A stretch of DNA of 64,000 nt. Source: Nanohaloarchaea archaeon B1-Br10_U2g21. Its GTDB lineage: Archaea; Nanohalarchaeota; Nanosalinia; Nanosalinales; Nanosalinaceae. Each line of letters begins with the position of its first letter. Within the stretch, counting starts at the first letter, position 1. The stretch is taken from contig LKMP01000001.1 of the NCBI GenBank assembly GCA_001563915.1, positions 48,604-112,603 of the forward strand, given 5' to 3'. Shown here piece by piece: positions 9,545-18,285 of this stretch. The notes under the pieces were generated by a model. It searched no databases. It had not been told where the DNA came from and worked only from the letters and a program-made list of their open reading frames with translations. The position numbers were made by a program, and so were the translations under genes.

Positions 9545-10412
9545 AGAATACTCAGAATTCTGCTATAATCAAGTAGGAAGTTATGCTTTGCAGGTTATTC
9601 ACTACTTTGAGGACTTGAGCCCGCAACTGGCAAAAGCTGGGCTGAATATCTCGCTACCTGAATACGTTAGTATGATGTTCTTCACAACAGGCCTTGTAGG
9701 GCTTTTGACTTTGACTTTAGGAGGCACTCTATTGACTATGTCTATGGGTGTTGGCGGAATTATTATGGCATTTATATTGACGCCTATATTCTCTTTGGGT
9801 ACTGCCTTTGTGTTCTATCTTTATCCAGCGATAATGGTGAAAGATAGAGCATCAAGAATAAAAGATACTTTGCCTTTTGCTACAATGTATCTTTCTACAC
9901 TTGCAGGTACAGGTACTGCACTACCCCAGATTTTCAAAAATCTTGGTGAGGTGGATGAATATGGGGAAGTATCTAAAGAAGCAGAAAAAATTTCTAGAGA
10001 CATAGAAACATTTGGAATGGACATAAGTGAAGCTCTAGAAAGATCAGCAAATAGAAGTCCTTCAGAAGATTATCAAGAGCTAATGTGGGGGATGAATCAC
10101 GTTATAACAACGGGAGGCTCTCTAAGAGAGTTTTTAAGGCAAAGATCTGAGGCCTTAATGAATGAGTATAAGAGAAGAATAGAAGAATTCTCTGAACAAT
10201 TATCGCTCCTCGTAGAAATGTATATTACCGTAGTTGTTGTAGGATCAATTATTTTCACATCAATGAGTGCAGTAATGAGTACTATATCTCAAGATTTATC
10301 GGCTAACCAAATTGTAGGAATACAGCTAGTCGCTATTCTTTTCGGGTTACCAGTAATATCGGGCATGTTTATACTACTAGTACAGGGGATGTCTCCGGGT
10401 GGTATCCGATGA
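9537..10412 (+). CDS. pilus platform protein, T2SSF/TadC-like (first of two)
   Basis: 291 residues with a GspF/T2SSF fold: two membrane spans near residues 45-100, a cytoplasmic helical domain with the TLPFATMYLSTLAGTG signature, and two C-terminal spans. It overlaps the ATPase gene by 8 bases and the next gene by 4. Platform proteins of archaeal pili usually carry two such modules in one chain or dimerise; here the second module is a separate gene immediately downstream. Confidence 0.85.
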   Translation: MLKEYSEFCYNQVGSYALQVIHYFEDLSPQLAKAGLNISLPEYVSMMFFTTGLVGLLTLTLGGTLLTMSMGVGGIIMAFILTPIFSLGTAFVFYLYPAIMVKDRASRIKDTLPFATMYLSTLAGTGTALPQIFKNLGEVDEYGEVSKEAEKISRDIETFGMDISEALERSANRSPSEDYQELMWGMNHVITTGGSLREFLRQRSEALMNEYKRRIEEFSEQLSLLVEMYITVVVVGSIIFTSMSAVMSTISQDLSANQIVGIQLVAILFGLPVISGMFILLVQGMSPGGIR

Positions 10413-11440
10413 TAGATTTCTTCAAAGAAGAAGATTATGAGCCAGGTCTATCAACAGAAGACAAGATTGTCTTTGGTAGTCTAGCTGCTGGAGGAATCCT
10501 TATGATTATAGGAATGCTTCTTTATACTTCAGTTTCAATTCAGTTAGGAGGATTGACAATTATAATGGGATTACTGGCAGCTGTATTGCCTTTTGGAATA
10601 ATATCATTTATGAAGAATCGAGCGATTACTGAGATGGAGCGACAGTTTCCTGCTTTTCTGAAAGATCTTGCAGAGTCGAAAAGAGGAGGAATGACTATGC
10701 TAGATTCATTTGAATCAGCAAGAGAAACAGATTATGGCCGTATGAATAGTGAAATTGAAAAAGTTCACAGTCAGCTTTCATGGGGCATTCCATTTCCAGA
10801 AGTTATTGCAAGATTTTCCACTAGAATGAAAGATTCGGCAGTGATACAGCAATCTTTGTCTATTATTTTGCAGAGCTACAAGAGCGGGGGCGAAATAACG
10901 AAAACTATTGAGTCCGTAGGAGACAGCGCTACAATGCTTAAGGAAGTCATTCAGAGTAAAAATTCCATGCTAAAACAGCAACTAGTGATTATGTATGTAA
11001 TATATTTCCTTTTCATAGGAATAACTGTAGGAGTATACTTTCTAATGCAGCAATTACTTGGCTTAGGATCTCCGGAGCCTGGAACTCTTGAAAACGTTGG
11101 AGAGTTTCTAGGTGATGGGGATGATGAAGGAATAGCAAACTTTTGCGGGCCTGATGTGCCTTATGCAAGTCCTCTATGCAGTATTGCACAGGTATTTGGT
11201 TTTGTTCCAAGTAACGTTACTGATTTCACTAGTTCATATGCAGAACAATATGCATACGGGCAGATGGCGTACTATAAGTCAATCTTATTTACAATGCTTA
11301 TGGTACAAGGGATGTGTAGTGCTGCAGTCGCAGGACAAATATCTGAAGGATCTCCGAGTGCAGGAATAAAACACGCTATAATTATGCTTCCAGCAGCGTT
11401 TATAGTGTTCATGCTGATAGTGAGGCCTATGGGCATATGA
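10409..11440 (+). CDS. pilus platform protein, T2SSF/FlaJ-like (second of two)
   Basis: 343 residues. Two N-terminal spans (about residues 20-70) are followed by a cytoplasmic domain (RQFPAFLKDLAESKRGGMT) and three C-terminal hydrophobic segments. Between them is an extracellular loop (about residues 215-275) with two Cys and an NVT sequon. The sequence differs clearly from the preceding T2SSF protein, so they are probably heterodimer partners rather than recent duplicates. The start overlaps the previous stop (ATGA). Confidence 0.83.
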   Translation: MIDFFKEEDYEPGLSTEDKIVFGSLAAGGILMIIGMLLYTSVSIQLGGLTIIMGLLAAVLPFGIISFMKNRAITEMERQFPAFLKDLAESKRGGMTMLDSFESARETDYGRMNSEIEKVHSQLSWGIPFPEVIARFSTRMKDSAVIQQSLSIILQSYKSGGEITKTIESVGDSATMLKEVIQSKNSMLKQQLVIMYVIYFLFIGITVGVYFLMQQLLGLGSPEPGTLENVGEFLGDGDDEGIANFCGPDVPYASPLCSIAQVFGFVPSNVTDFTSSYAEQYAYGQMAYYKSILFTMLMVQGMCSAAVAGQISEGSPSAGIKHAIIMLPAAFIVFMLIVRPMGI

Positions 11441-12336
11441 AAAAGCAAATTAAAGGTCAGATAACGCTCGAATTTATAGGTAGCGCATTATTCTTTGTAC
11501 TAGTGGTCATAGGCGTACTATCACTGACTACAGATGAAATACCTCAGTTTCATGATGATTCTGACGTTAAACTGAAAAATTTAGAGGCTAAACACGCAAC
11601 CGATTATCTCTTAACATCTCAAGGAGAGCATAGCTATGAAGACGGAGGAACTAACTGGGAAAGTAGCCAAGAAACTCTTGAGAATATTGAAAGCCCGGGT
11701 ATTGCAGGAGAAAATTATATGCATATAGAACGATCTAAACTTGAGACTATGGAAACAATAGGTACAGAAAGTGAGGGAGTGTATAATCATAGTGCGTTGA
11801 TTGACTATCTAGAACTCGAACACAGTTACAGTTTTGCTTTTACATGGTATCCTATAGTTGAAACGTATAGAAGTTTTACAAGAACTAGTCCCCCTGACTA
11901 TATTGATCTAGAGGAGCCTGTTGACTGTGATGATAGCCCTAATGACATATACTGTAGTGCGGCTAATAGAGTCAATTATGGTCAAATAACATTGAATGAC
12001 AACGATATTTATTTTTTGACGGCAGCATACGATGGCGAATATAATACAACTTACGTATCTGATTCCTGGGATTTTGAAGATAGAAGTCCTTATGGAGAAG
12101 GAGAAGTGCCTTTTGAACTAGATGAAAATAGAGCAGAACAAGACTTTGAAATTAAAGAAATTCAGAACCGCGATAATACTCCTGGTGCAATCATAGTTTT
12201 AGAATCCCACCTTCATGAGTTTGGCTCTAATCCTGACTCAGCAACAGGAGATGTAAATAAATTGAACCGATATCCGATACTTGAAGATTCTTCAAGCAGT
12301 GAAGAACTAGTTAAAATGGAGGTCTTAGTCTGGTGA
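11437..12336 (+). CDS. pilin-like surface protein
   Basis: 299 residues. The N-terminus is KKQIKGQITLEFIGSALFFVL, a prepilin signal with K-G-Q at the cleavage site and Glu at mature position 4-5, as in true pilins. The large mature domain is acidic, Tyr-rich and contains one pair of Cys (CDDSPNDIYC). It overlaps both neighbours by four bases. Its size suggests a major surface-exposed or tip subunit. Confidence 0.78.
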   Translation: MKKQIKGQITLEFIGSALFFVLVVIGVLSLTTDEIPQFHDDSDVKLKNLEAKHATDYLLTSQGEHSYEDGGTNWESSQETLENIESPGIAGENYMHIERSKLETMETIGTESEGVYNHSALIDYLELEHSYSFAFTWYPIVETYRSFTRTSPPDYIDLEEPVDCDDSPNDIYCSAANRVNYGQITLNDNDIYFLTAAYDGEYNTTYVSDSWDFEDRSPYGEGEVPFELDENRAEQDFEIKEIQNRDNTPGAIIVLESHLHEFGSNPDSATGDVNKLNRYPILEDSSSSEELVKMEVLVW

Positions 12337-14102
12337 AAGGTATAGGTTATGCGTTAGAAGCAATGGTGGCAACTATAACGATACTCATATTCTCTCTTGG
12401 AGCTATGCAGGTAGCTGGACCTAGTCAAGACTGGTCAGATTATCAAAGAGAGGTAGCCGCTCAGGATTTAACTTATTCACTTCAGGCTTCAGGCCACCTT
12501 GAAAATTTTGTTCAGAGAGGTGAAACCGGTTCAATGCAAACAGCTCTTAAGACAATATCTGATAGAGACATGGAGGTAACAGGTCTAGTCTCAAACGTTC
12601 CTGTTTATGAAACAGATATAGGTTTTTACACTAAAGAAGATGACAGAATTACACAGACGTTGACTGATGATTTAGGCCAGTGTGAAGGCAGCATAGGAGA
12701 GCTTGAAGATTTTTCAGAAGATCCTGTTCTCAGAACTGATGGAGAGTATGAGGAAGAAAGCGAATACAATGTGACACTCTATTTTGGTAATACTAATCCA
12801 ACTCATAAAGACACGCCTTCGGGCTATGATACCTTATGGGTTGATAATGGAACTCAGAGATGCCAATTTGCTGAAGAAGATGGTCCTTTTTACACTAATG
12901 AGATGTTTTTCTGGGGAGACTGGGAAAGCGAAGCAGATACTGACTTCTTCGACTTTAAGGAAGTTGAAGACGATGAAGAAGCCACTTTTTACAGAGCTAC
13001 TCAACCACGCAATATTACGAATATGATTGATAGAGGAGTAAATGAAATACGTGCAGACATTTCTATGGATATGGTGGATTTCGAAGAGATTGAATCTGAA
13101 GATTATGATTTTCTAGTATTCAGAGAACGAGAGGTACTTTCAGACATCGAAAATAATAGAGAAATACTCGAAAATCATGTAGTTAATGGTCCTGCTCTCT
13201 TTATGATGAATCTGGAAGAAGATGACTTAGATGATTATAGTTTTATGGAAGATACAAATTTTGAATGGATGGATGCAGGCTATGAAGACGGATATGATGG
13301 TGAAGCGACTAATGTGGCCTTTTCAGGTCATTCGGAATCAAGTCAGATAGAGACATATTTTGAAGGTTTAGGAGGTACAACTTCAGAAGTATCTATGAAA
13401 CCTCCAGGCAAATTAGTTTCAAATGCTGAAGGTACTCTTGAGCCGTCAAGACATACGGTGTATACACCAGGAGAGTCTTATGATATCTCTGATATGGAAG
13501 TTGTAGTAGAAGATATGGATGAGGTTGAGGAAGATGATGTAAATGGAGAGCCTGAAAGCGAATGTTATGGAGAAGACTATGCTATTACAGAATATGAAGG
13601 TGTTGACTTTCCGGACTATGGACAAGTCAATGTGATAAATGTGCGTCTTGGTTCAGACTCGGAATCATGTAATTTAGATGAAAGAGGAGTGAAAATAGAT
13701 ACTACTCAATCAGGAGAATATGACTCTGACTTGATTCTAAACGGTGAAGAAATTGAACTTGGAGGGAGAAATTATATTATGAATACTCAGGAAATTGATG
13801 ACTGTGATGGAAGACATGAATGCATTGAGTTCCTGAGCGGCGCAGAGTCATTTATTGAAATAGCTCCTTATCGTGAAACATTTAGTGATTTCAGAGGTCA
13901 AAAAATAATGTTTACGGGATATAAGGAAGAATACCAAGAACATGATCTTAAACTGCTAGGCGCGATGATATATTGGCTAAGAGGAGATCAGTACAGTTTT
14001 CAAGGCGATGAAGATCCAGAAGGAGTATCCACAACAGCATACGGCAGTGTAGAAGAAGAGGTATATCTGCCTTATTCTATCAATCTAAGGTGGTCTGAAT
14101 AA
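12333..14102 (+). CDS. large pilin-like surface protein
   Basis: 589 residues starting with GTG (GTGA overlap with the previous gene). A short N-terminus (MKGIGYALEAMVATITILIFSLGAM) gives a prepilin-like signal and one hydrophobic helix. The long extracellular part is extremely acidic and has several Cys that could form disulfides. No known adhesin or enzyme motif is visible. Position and N-terminus suggest a pilus-tip or cell-surface adhesin exported by this system; I infer this and cannot show it. Confidence 0.75.
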   Translation: MKGIGYALEAMVATITILIFSLGAMQVAGPSQDWSDYQREVAAQDLTYSLQASGHLENFVQRGETGSMQTALKTISDRDMEVTGLVSNVPVYETDIGFYTKEDDRITQTLTDDLGQCEGSIGELEDFSEDPVLRTDGEYEEESEYNVTLYFGNTNPTHKDTPSGYDTLWVDNGTQRCQFAEEDGPFYTNEMFFWGDWESEADTDFFDFKEVEDDEEATFYRATQPRNITNMIDRGVNEIRADISMDMVDFEEIESEDYDFLVFREREVLSDIENNREILENHVVNGPALFMMNLEEDDLDDYSFMEDTNFEWMDAGYEDGYDGEATNVAFSGHSESSQIETYFEGLGGTTSEVSMKPPGKLVSNAEGTLEPSRHTVYTPGESYDISDMEVVVEDMDEVEEDDVNGEPESECYGEDYAITEYEGVDFPDYGQVNVINVRLGSDSESCNLDERGVKIDTTQSGEYDSDLILNGEEIELGGRNYIMNTQEIDDCDGRHECIEFLSGAESFIEIAPYRETFSDFRGQKIMFTGYKEEYQEHDLKLLGAMIYWLRGDQYSFQGDEDPEGVSTTAYGSVEEEVYLPYSINLRWSE

Positions 14103-14425
14103 AAGCACAATTTATGCTTATATCCGCTGTAATAGCAGGATTACTCATGATAACTGTAGGTTCAGTTATATCTGACATACAAGACAGGACTTTTCATCCG
14201 GAAGATACATCTTATGAAGTGCGATATATAGAGGAAGAAGCCTCGAAAATAACTTCAGGGGGTAGTGTATCTCAGCTAGAGAGACAAAATTATGAGAATT
14301 TAATTTCAAAAATGGATTATAGTAGTGATGTAGAGTACTGGGACAGAGAAGATTATACGTGCATAAATGTGACATTAACGTCTCCTGATGGTCAAATAGA
14401 GCTTCCATGTATGGGAAGAAATTGA
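14099..14425 (+). CDS. small prepilin-like protein, probable AUA start
   Basis: From the first ATG (14114) the protein has 103 residues, starting MLISAVIAGLLMITVGSV. The five codons just upstream (14099-14113) read ATA AAA GCA CAA TTT, which adds a K-A-Q motif in front of the hydrophobic helix. That is exactly the K-G-Q type prepilin N-terminus of the other genes in this operon. An ATA start would overlap the preceding TAA as ATAA, like the ATGA/GTGA overlaps elsewhere. I therefore prefer 14099. It is the last gene of the pilus operon. One Cys pair lies in the C-terminal half. Confidence 0.6.
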   Translation: MKAQFMLISAVIAGLLMITVGSVISDIQDRTFHPEDTSYEVRYIEEEASKITSGGSVSQLERQNYENLISKMDYSSDVEYWDREDYTCINVTLTSPDGQIELPCMGRN

Positions 14426-14427
14426 AA

Positions 14428-15606
14428 CTAGAAATCCATTATGAAATCTACTTCATCTTCATCAAGATCTAGCTGTCCAGCTAAATTCGGATTAGATGCT
14501 AAAATACGAGAATAAAGCCTCAAGTCATTTTTTGCATCGTCTTTTGAAATATGGAGTTTTCCGCCAAGCTTTGAGCTAATGTTATCGAGCTTATTTCTTG
14601 AAGCCCGAGAAGAGCCCATAACTCTAAGCTTTGAAGGATACTGGTAGCGCGTCCAACCCTCATATCGTTCGTCTTTACTCAAAGCCACTCCAATAGTTGA
14701 GAAGTCATAAACATACTTCAGTAAATTCCATGACATTCTTTTACGAATCCGTCCATTAAACAAATCTGCTAAAGATAACCAGTAATAGGCTTCAGCAACA
14801 TCCTCTGGTTTTTTGTACTCGCGAGGAATGTTCTCTCTGATCCACTGAACTAAAGTATCGACGTCCTCATCTAAATTGTTTGAAGCCTGACGAGCATTAT
14901 CAGCGCTAGAAGTTTTGAACACTACTTTCAAAGTATCGAATATTTCTTGCTCAGAATCTCTCTGGCCCAATCCTTTAACGTCGTTTTTTCCCAGTTTTTC
15001 TCTTCCTAGAGCTACAGATTCTAAATCATTTATGGCAGACCTCATTTGCCCTCCAGAAAGACGAGCAATACGTTTTACAGCACCCTCATCGTAATCAATA
15101 CCTTCTTGATCTAAAATCCATTTCAAGTGAGCATTAATTGAGTTAGTATGGACAGAATCAAGCTTTATTTCCTCTGCTATATTCCGTAGAGGTCTAATCT
15201 TCTTATTATAGGCATCATTAGCAGTCATCACGACAGGAAACTTGCTGCCTTCAATTATTGACTTAAGTTCTCTTATTCCTCCGCGATCTCTGCCAGACAT
15301 TCCATCTACTTCATCAATTAAAATCAATTTTTCTCCGCCAAAAAACGAGGCTTGGCGCGTAGCTTCGAGTAACTCCTCCTTTAGCTGTCCTTTAGTTCTT
15401 ACATCAGAAGCATTAGTCTCTACTAGTTCAAAACCTAGGTCATTCGCCAAGGCTTCAACCAAAGAGGTTTTACCTGTCCCAGCTTGACCATGAAGAAGAA
15501 CGGGTTTACCATTCCAGTCTTCAACATGGGTCTTCAACTTTTTCTTCTGTTTAGAAGCTCCGCGATAGTCTTCTAAACTTTTAGGCCTATACTTCTGAAC
15601 CCACAT
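14428..15606 (-). CDS. rfcL: replication factor C large subunit
   Basis: 392 residues. It begins WVQKYRPKSLEDYRG, has Walker A at residues 40-48 (GQAGTGKTS), the TNASD segment, and Walker B DEVD at 98-101. The lid and collar domains follow, and the C-terminus is acidic (DLDEDEVDFIMDF) where a PCNA-interacting tail is common. RfcL with RfcS loads the PCNA clamp at primer-template junctions. The start lies two bases after the rfcS stop, so both subunits come from one transcript. Confidence 0.95.
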   Translation of the reverse strand: MWVQKYRPKSLEDYRGASKQKKKLKTHVEDWNGKPVLLHGQAGTGKTSLVEALANDLGFELVETNASDVRTKGQLKEELLEATRQASFFGGEKLILIDEVDGMSGRDRGGIRELKSIIEGSKFPVVMTANDAYNKKIRPLRNIAEEIKLDSVHTNSINAHLKWILDQEGIDYDEGAVKRIARLSGGQMRSAINDLESVALGREKLGKNDVKGLGQRDSEQEIFDTLKVVFKTSSADNARQASNNLDEDVDTLVQWIRENIPREYKKPEDVAEAYYWLSLADLFNGRIRKRMSWNLLKYVYDFSTIGVALSKDERYEGWTRYQYPSKLRVMGSSRASRNKLDNISSKLGGKLHISKDDAKNDLRLYSRILASNPNLAGQLDLDEDEVDFIMDF

Positions 15607-15608
15607 GG

Positions 15609-16556
15609 TTACTCCTCCAAAGCAGCCATTTTAGCTAGTAAAGCTTCAATCTGTATATCAGGACTGGCTCCTTCTGTAATCCTAAAATCAAAATCTCCTA
15701 GAGATTCTACTACTTCTAACTTGGATTTGTCGTCAAGATCTAGATTATAGAGTTCTCTATGAATTGACTTAAGGATATCTTGCCCATCAAGACCTCTCTC
15801 AATCATTAAGTCCATCAAGCTATCTCGTGCATCCATAAACTCGCCTTCCAAGGATTTTTCTAGTATTTCGCTTATCTCTTCGGGTCTTAGTGATGCGGCG
15901 ACACTGTAAACATCCTTTTCTTCTATCTCAGTAGTGGATATGGCTGCTGTTTGTAATATATTTGTAACTCTTCTAAGATCTCCGTTGGCAACGCGCATAA
16001 CTGCTTTTACAGCGTCTTCAGAGATTTTAAACTCTTCAGATTCTCCTAAACGAGTTATATAAGCTTTAACGTCTTCTTGTTCAAGCTGATTGAATCTGAA
16101 AACGGCACAACGTGACTGAATAGGATCTATTATTTTTGAAGAATAGTTACAGGACATTATGAATCGGCAGTTTTCTGAAAACTGCTCCATTGTTCTTCGT
16201 AAAGCTTGTTGAGCGTCACTAGTTAAGGAATCGGCTTCGTCAAGAAAAATAATTTTGTAATCGGCATCAATTGGCTTTGTTCTTGCAAAATCCTTTATTT
16301 TCTCTCTTACAACATTTATGCCTCTCTCATCGGAGGCATTAGTCTCCATAAAGTTCTGCTTCCAGCTATCGCCATATAAATCCTTCGCTAGTGCAATTGC
16401 TGAAGTAGTTTTACCAGTTCCTGGAGGGCCAGCAAAGAGCATGTGCGGAATAGATTCATTTTCGACAAAGGCGTTTAGTCTATTCGTTATGGCGTCTTGC
16501 CCTACTACTTCGTCCAGTGTAGAAGGTCTGTGCTTCTCAGTCCAAACATCTATCAT
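15609..16556 (-). CDS. rfcS: replication factor C small subunit
   Basis: 315 residues from the ATG at 16556, giving the standard VWTEKHRPSTLDEVVGQ N-terminus. Walker A (GPPGTGKT) is at residues 43-50, Walker B DEAD at 106-109 and the arginine-finger SRC motif at 147-149. A longer reading from 16724 would run into the divergent kinase gene and adds nothing conserved, so I reject it. First gene of the rfcS-rfcL pair. No intein is present, although archaeal rfcS often carries one. Confidence 0.95.
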   Translation of the reverse strand: MIDVWTEKHRPSTLDEVVGQDAITNRLNAFVENESIPHMLFAGPPGTGKTTSAIALAKDLYGDSWKQNFMETNASDERGINVVREKIKDFARTKPIDADYKIIFLDEADSLTSDAQQALRRTMEQFSENCRFIMSCNYSSKIIDPIQSRCAVFRFNQLEQEDVKAYITRLGESEEFKISEDAVKAVMRVANGDLRRVTNILQTAAISTTEIEEKDVYSVAASLRPEEISEILEKSLEGEFMDARDSLMDLMIERGLDGQDILKSIHRELYNLDLDDKSKLEVVESLGDFDFRITEGASPDIQIEALLAKMAALEE

Positions 16557-16576
16557 AGAAGAAAATGAGTAGATGA

Positions 16577-16586
16577 AGCTTTTATT
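16577..16586. promoter_or_regulatory. AT-rich box between divergent rfcS and AK6-like genes
   Basis: AGCTTTTATT lies 21-30 bp upstream of the rfcS ATG (16556) and 22-31 bp upstream of the kinase ATG (16608). The 51-bp intergenic space leaves room for only overlapping, leaderless promoters in the two directions. Confidence 0.35.
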
Positions 16587-16607
16587 CCTTTCAAATACAT
16601 CCTTGGT

Positions 16608-17075
16608 ATGAAGGTAGGTATAACTGGAACGCCTGGCACTGGTAAGACTTCGGTAGCAAAAAAACTTGATAGAGATATAATTGACTTGAAAGAATTTGCT
16701 AAAGTAAAAGGGCTGGGTGAGCAAAAGAAAGACTTCGAAGTCGATGTTGAGTCATTAAAAAAAGAGCTGCCAGAAAATTACTGGATAGAAGGCCATTTAG
16801 CTCATGAATTGCCGCTGGACTATTGTATCGTTCTACGCACAAGCCCTAGCATATTGAGAGAAAGACTGGAAAAACGAGACTATAATGATGGGAAAATCAG
16901 CGAAAATATTGAAGCTGAGGCCATGGATCTTATTTTAAGTCAGGCGTCACACCTGAAGGTTTATGAAATAGATACTACGAATAAAGAAGCTGAAGATGTG
17001 GCTGAGGAAATTGAGAGAGCATTTGGAGAGAAAAAGGAGAGAAAAGGTATAGTTGACTGGACAGAGTACCTTTAG
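16608..17075 (+). CDS. AK6/Fap7-type adenylate kinase-like NTPase
   Basis: 155 residues with a P-loop at 7-14 (TPGTGKTS) and the short YWIEGHLAHELPLDYCIVLRTSP core of the AK6/Fap7 family. In eukaryotes and archaea this family acts in small-subunit ribosome maturation as well as having adenylate kinase activity. The lid is short (RDYNDGKISENIEAEAMD). Divergent from rfcS and convergent with thioredoxin (4-base overlap at the 3' ends). Confidence 0.85.
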   Translation: MKVGITGTPGTGKTSVAKKLDRDIIDLKEFAKVKGLGEQKKDFEVDVESLKKELPENYWIEGHLAHELPLDYCIVLRTSPSILRERLEKRDYNDGKISENIEAEAMDLILSQASHLKVYEIDTTNKEAEDVAEEIERAFGEKKERKGIVDWTEYL

Positions 17076-17380
17076 GCTTTTTCTTTTACCCATTGCTTAA
17101 GTTGCGGTTCTGTCATTGCACCAGTCTGTCTAGCTGTTTCTTGTCCATCCTTAATTATTAGAAGAGTTGGTAGCGCTCGAACCCCCATTTTTCCACCAAT
17201 CTGTTGGTGTTCCTCCATATCAACTTTTCCAAAGTTGATGTCTTCGAATTCTTCACTGACTTTTTCATAGATTGGTGCTAGTTGCTTACATGGTCCGCAC
17301 CAAGAGGCCCAGAAGTCTAGGATCCATGTCTCATTGGAATTCATTATTTCGTTTAGTTTTTCGGCATCTACTTCTTTCAT
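17072..17380 (-). CDS. trxA: thioredoxin
   Basis: 102 residues with the full active site WCGPC at residues 27-31 and the cis-Pro loop (RALPTLLI). This is a standard cytosolic disulfide reductase. The start overlaps the mscS stop by one base, so the two genes are co-transcribed. In this genome it could supply electrons to the class II ribonucleotide reductase at 46299-50342; that link is inferred. Confidence 0.93.
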   Translation of the reverse strand: MKEVDAEKLNEIMNSNETWILDFWASWCGPCKQLAPIYEKVSEEFEDINFGKVDMEEHQQIGGKMGVRALPTLLIIKDGQETARQTGAMTEPQLKQWVKEKA

Positions 17381-18162
17381 TAATTTTCATCCTCCATAAA
17401 TACAGTTCTGATTGGGTAAGGTATATCAATTCCTTCCTCATCGTAATACTCTTTAACTCGTTGAGTTACTTCTGATGTCGCTCCTAGAAGGTTTGCGCGA
17501 GAAGGTTTAGTCCATCCTCTCAAAGTCAAGTCTACTGAAGAGTCATTAAGGTCTGAAACTAGAACCATTACGTCGTGCTCTTTAGAAACTTTTTCAGAGT
17601 CGTTTAATGCTTCTAAAGCAAGCTCTTTTGCTTTTTCTATATTTTCCTCATAACCGATTCCTACCAGTACGTCAAACCGTCTTTCGTCGTAAGCTGTATT
17701 GTTGATAACGGTGTCGTTGTAGAGCTTTGAATTTGGTACTATGATCTTCCTTCCATCATAAGTTTTGACATCTGTAGCCATTATGTTGATGTCTTTCACA
17801 GTTCCTGCTAGACCTTCGAATTCTATCTGGTCGTTAATTTTGAAGGGCTTGTTAATCATTATTAGTATGCCTGAGAAAAAGTTTGCAATTACATCTCTCA
17901 ATGCAAAAGATATTCCTAGTCCTATAAGCCCTAAGGCAGTACCTAGATGTGATAAAGGTAGTCCAAAAACTCCTAGTGCTAATATAGCAGTTAGCGGATA
18001 AATTATATAGGTTGTAAGTTTTTTAGCAGTCTTTGCTGCATGTTTATCGCCATCCCTACGCTCTACGGCTCTATCAATCATTAAATTTGAGGCTTTATTC
18101 GCCAAAACTCCGGCCACAAGCACTGAAAATGCAAATAACAACGTTAACGTTGTTATCTCCAA
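17380..18162 (-). CDS. MscS-family mechanosensitive channel
   Basis: 260 residues: three N-terminal spans, then the MscS pore helix and beta domain (GLIGLGISFALRDVIANFFSGILIM, KINDQIEF, VPNSKLYNDTVINN). It would release solutes on hypo-osmotic shock, a sensible function in a halophile. The only canonical start is TTG at 18162. The frame stays open upstream, and an ATA at 18189 lies about 30 bp after a TATA-like TTTATTTTAT (about 18215-18225), so the true N-terminus could be nine residues longer. Confidence 0.9.
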   Translation of the reverse strand: MEITTLTLLFAFSVLVAGVLANKASNLMIDRAVERRDGDKHAAKTAKKLTTYIIYPLTAILALGVFGLPLSHLGTALGLIGLGISFALRDVIANFFSGILIMINKPFKINDQIEFEGLAGTVKDINIMATDVKTYDGRKIIVPNSKLYNDTVINNTAYDERRFDVLVGIGYEENIEKAKELALEALNDSEKVSKEHDVMVLVSDLNDSSVDLTLRGWTKPSRANLLGATSEVTQRVKEYYDEEGIDIPYPIRTVFMEDEN

Positions 18163-18285
18163 TCCAAGGCTTGCTACTACGGCTTCTATTTCTCCATTTA
18201 AGTTGTTTAGAGGGATAAAATAAACACCTATACAAGTTAAACACGGAATGTATTTTATTAAAAGATTCGATAACTAAAACCCGAC

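Noticed and set aside
7835..11440. Archaellum (motility) operon
   Set aside because: The ATPase and platform proteins are compatible, but FlaH, FlaG/F, and archaellin-type genes are not recognisable; an adhesive pilus-like system fits better.
16557..16724. N-terminal extension of RFC small subunit
   Set aside because: The extra 56 residues are not conserved, overlap the divergent kinase gene and would pass its promoter; the ATG at 16556 gives the standard N-terminus.
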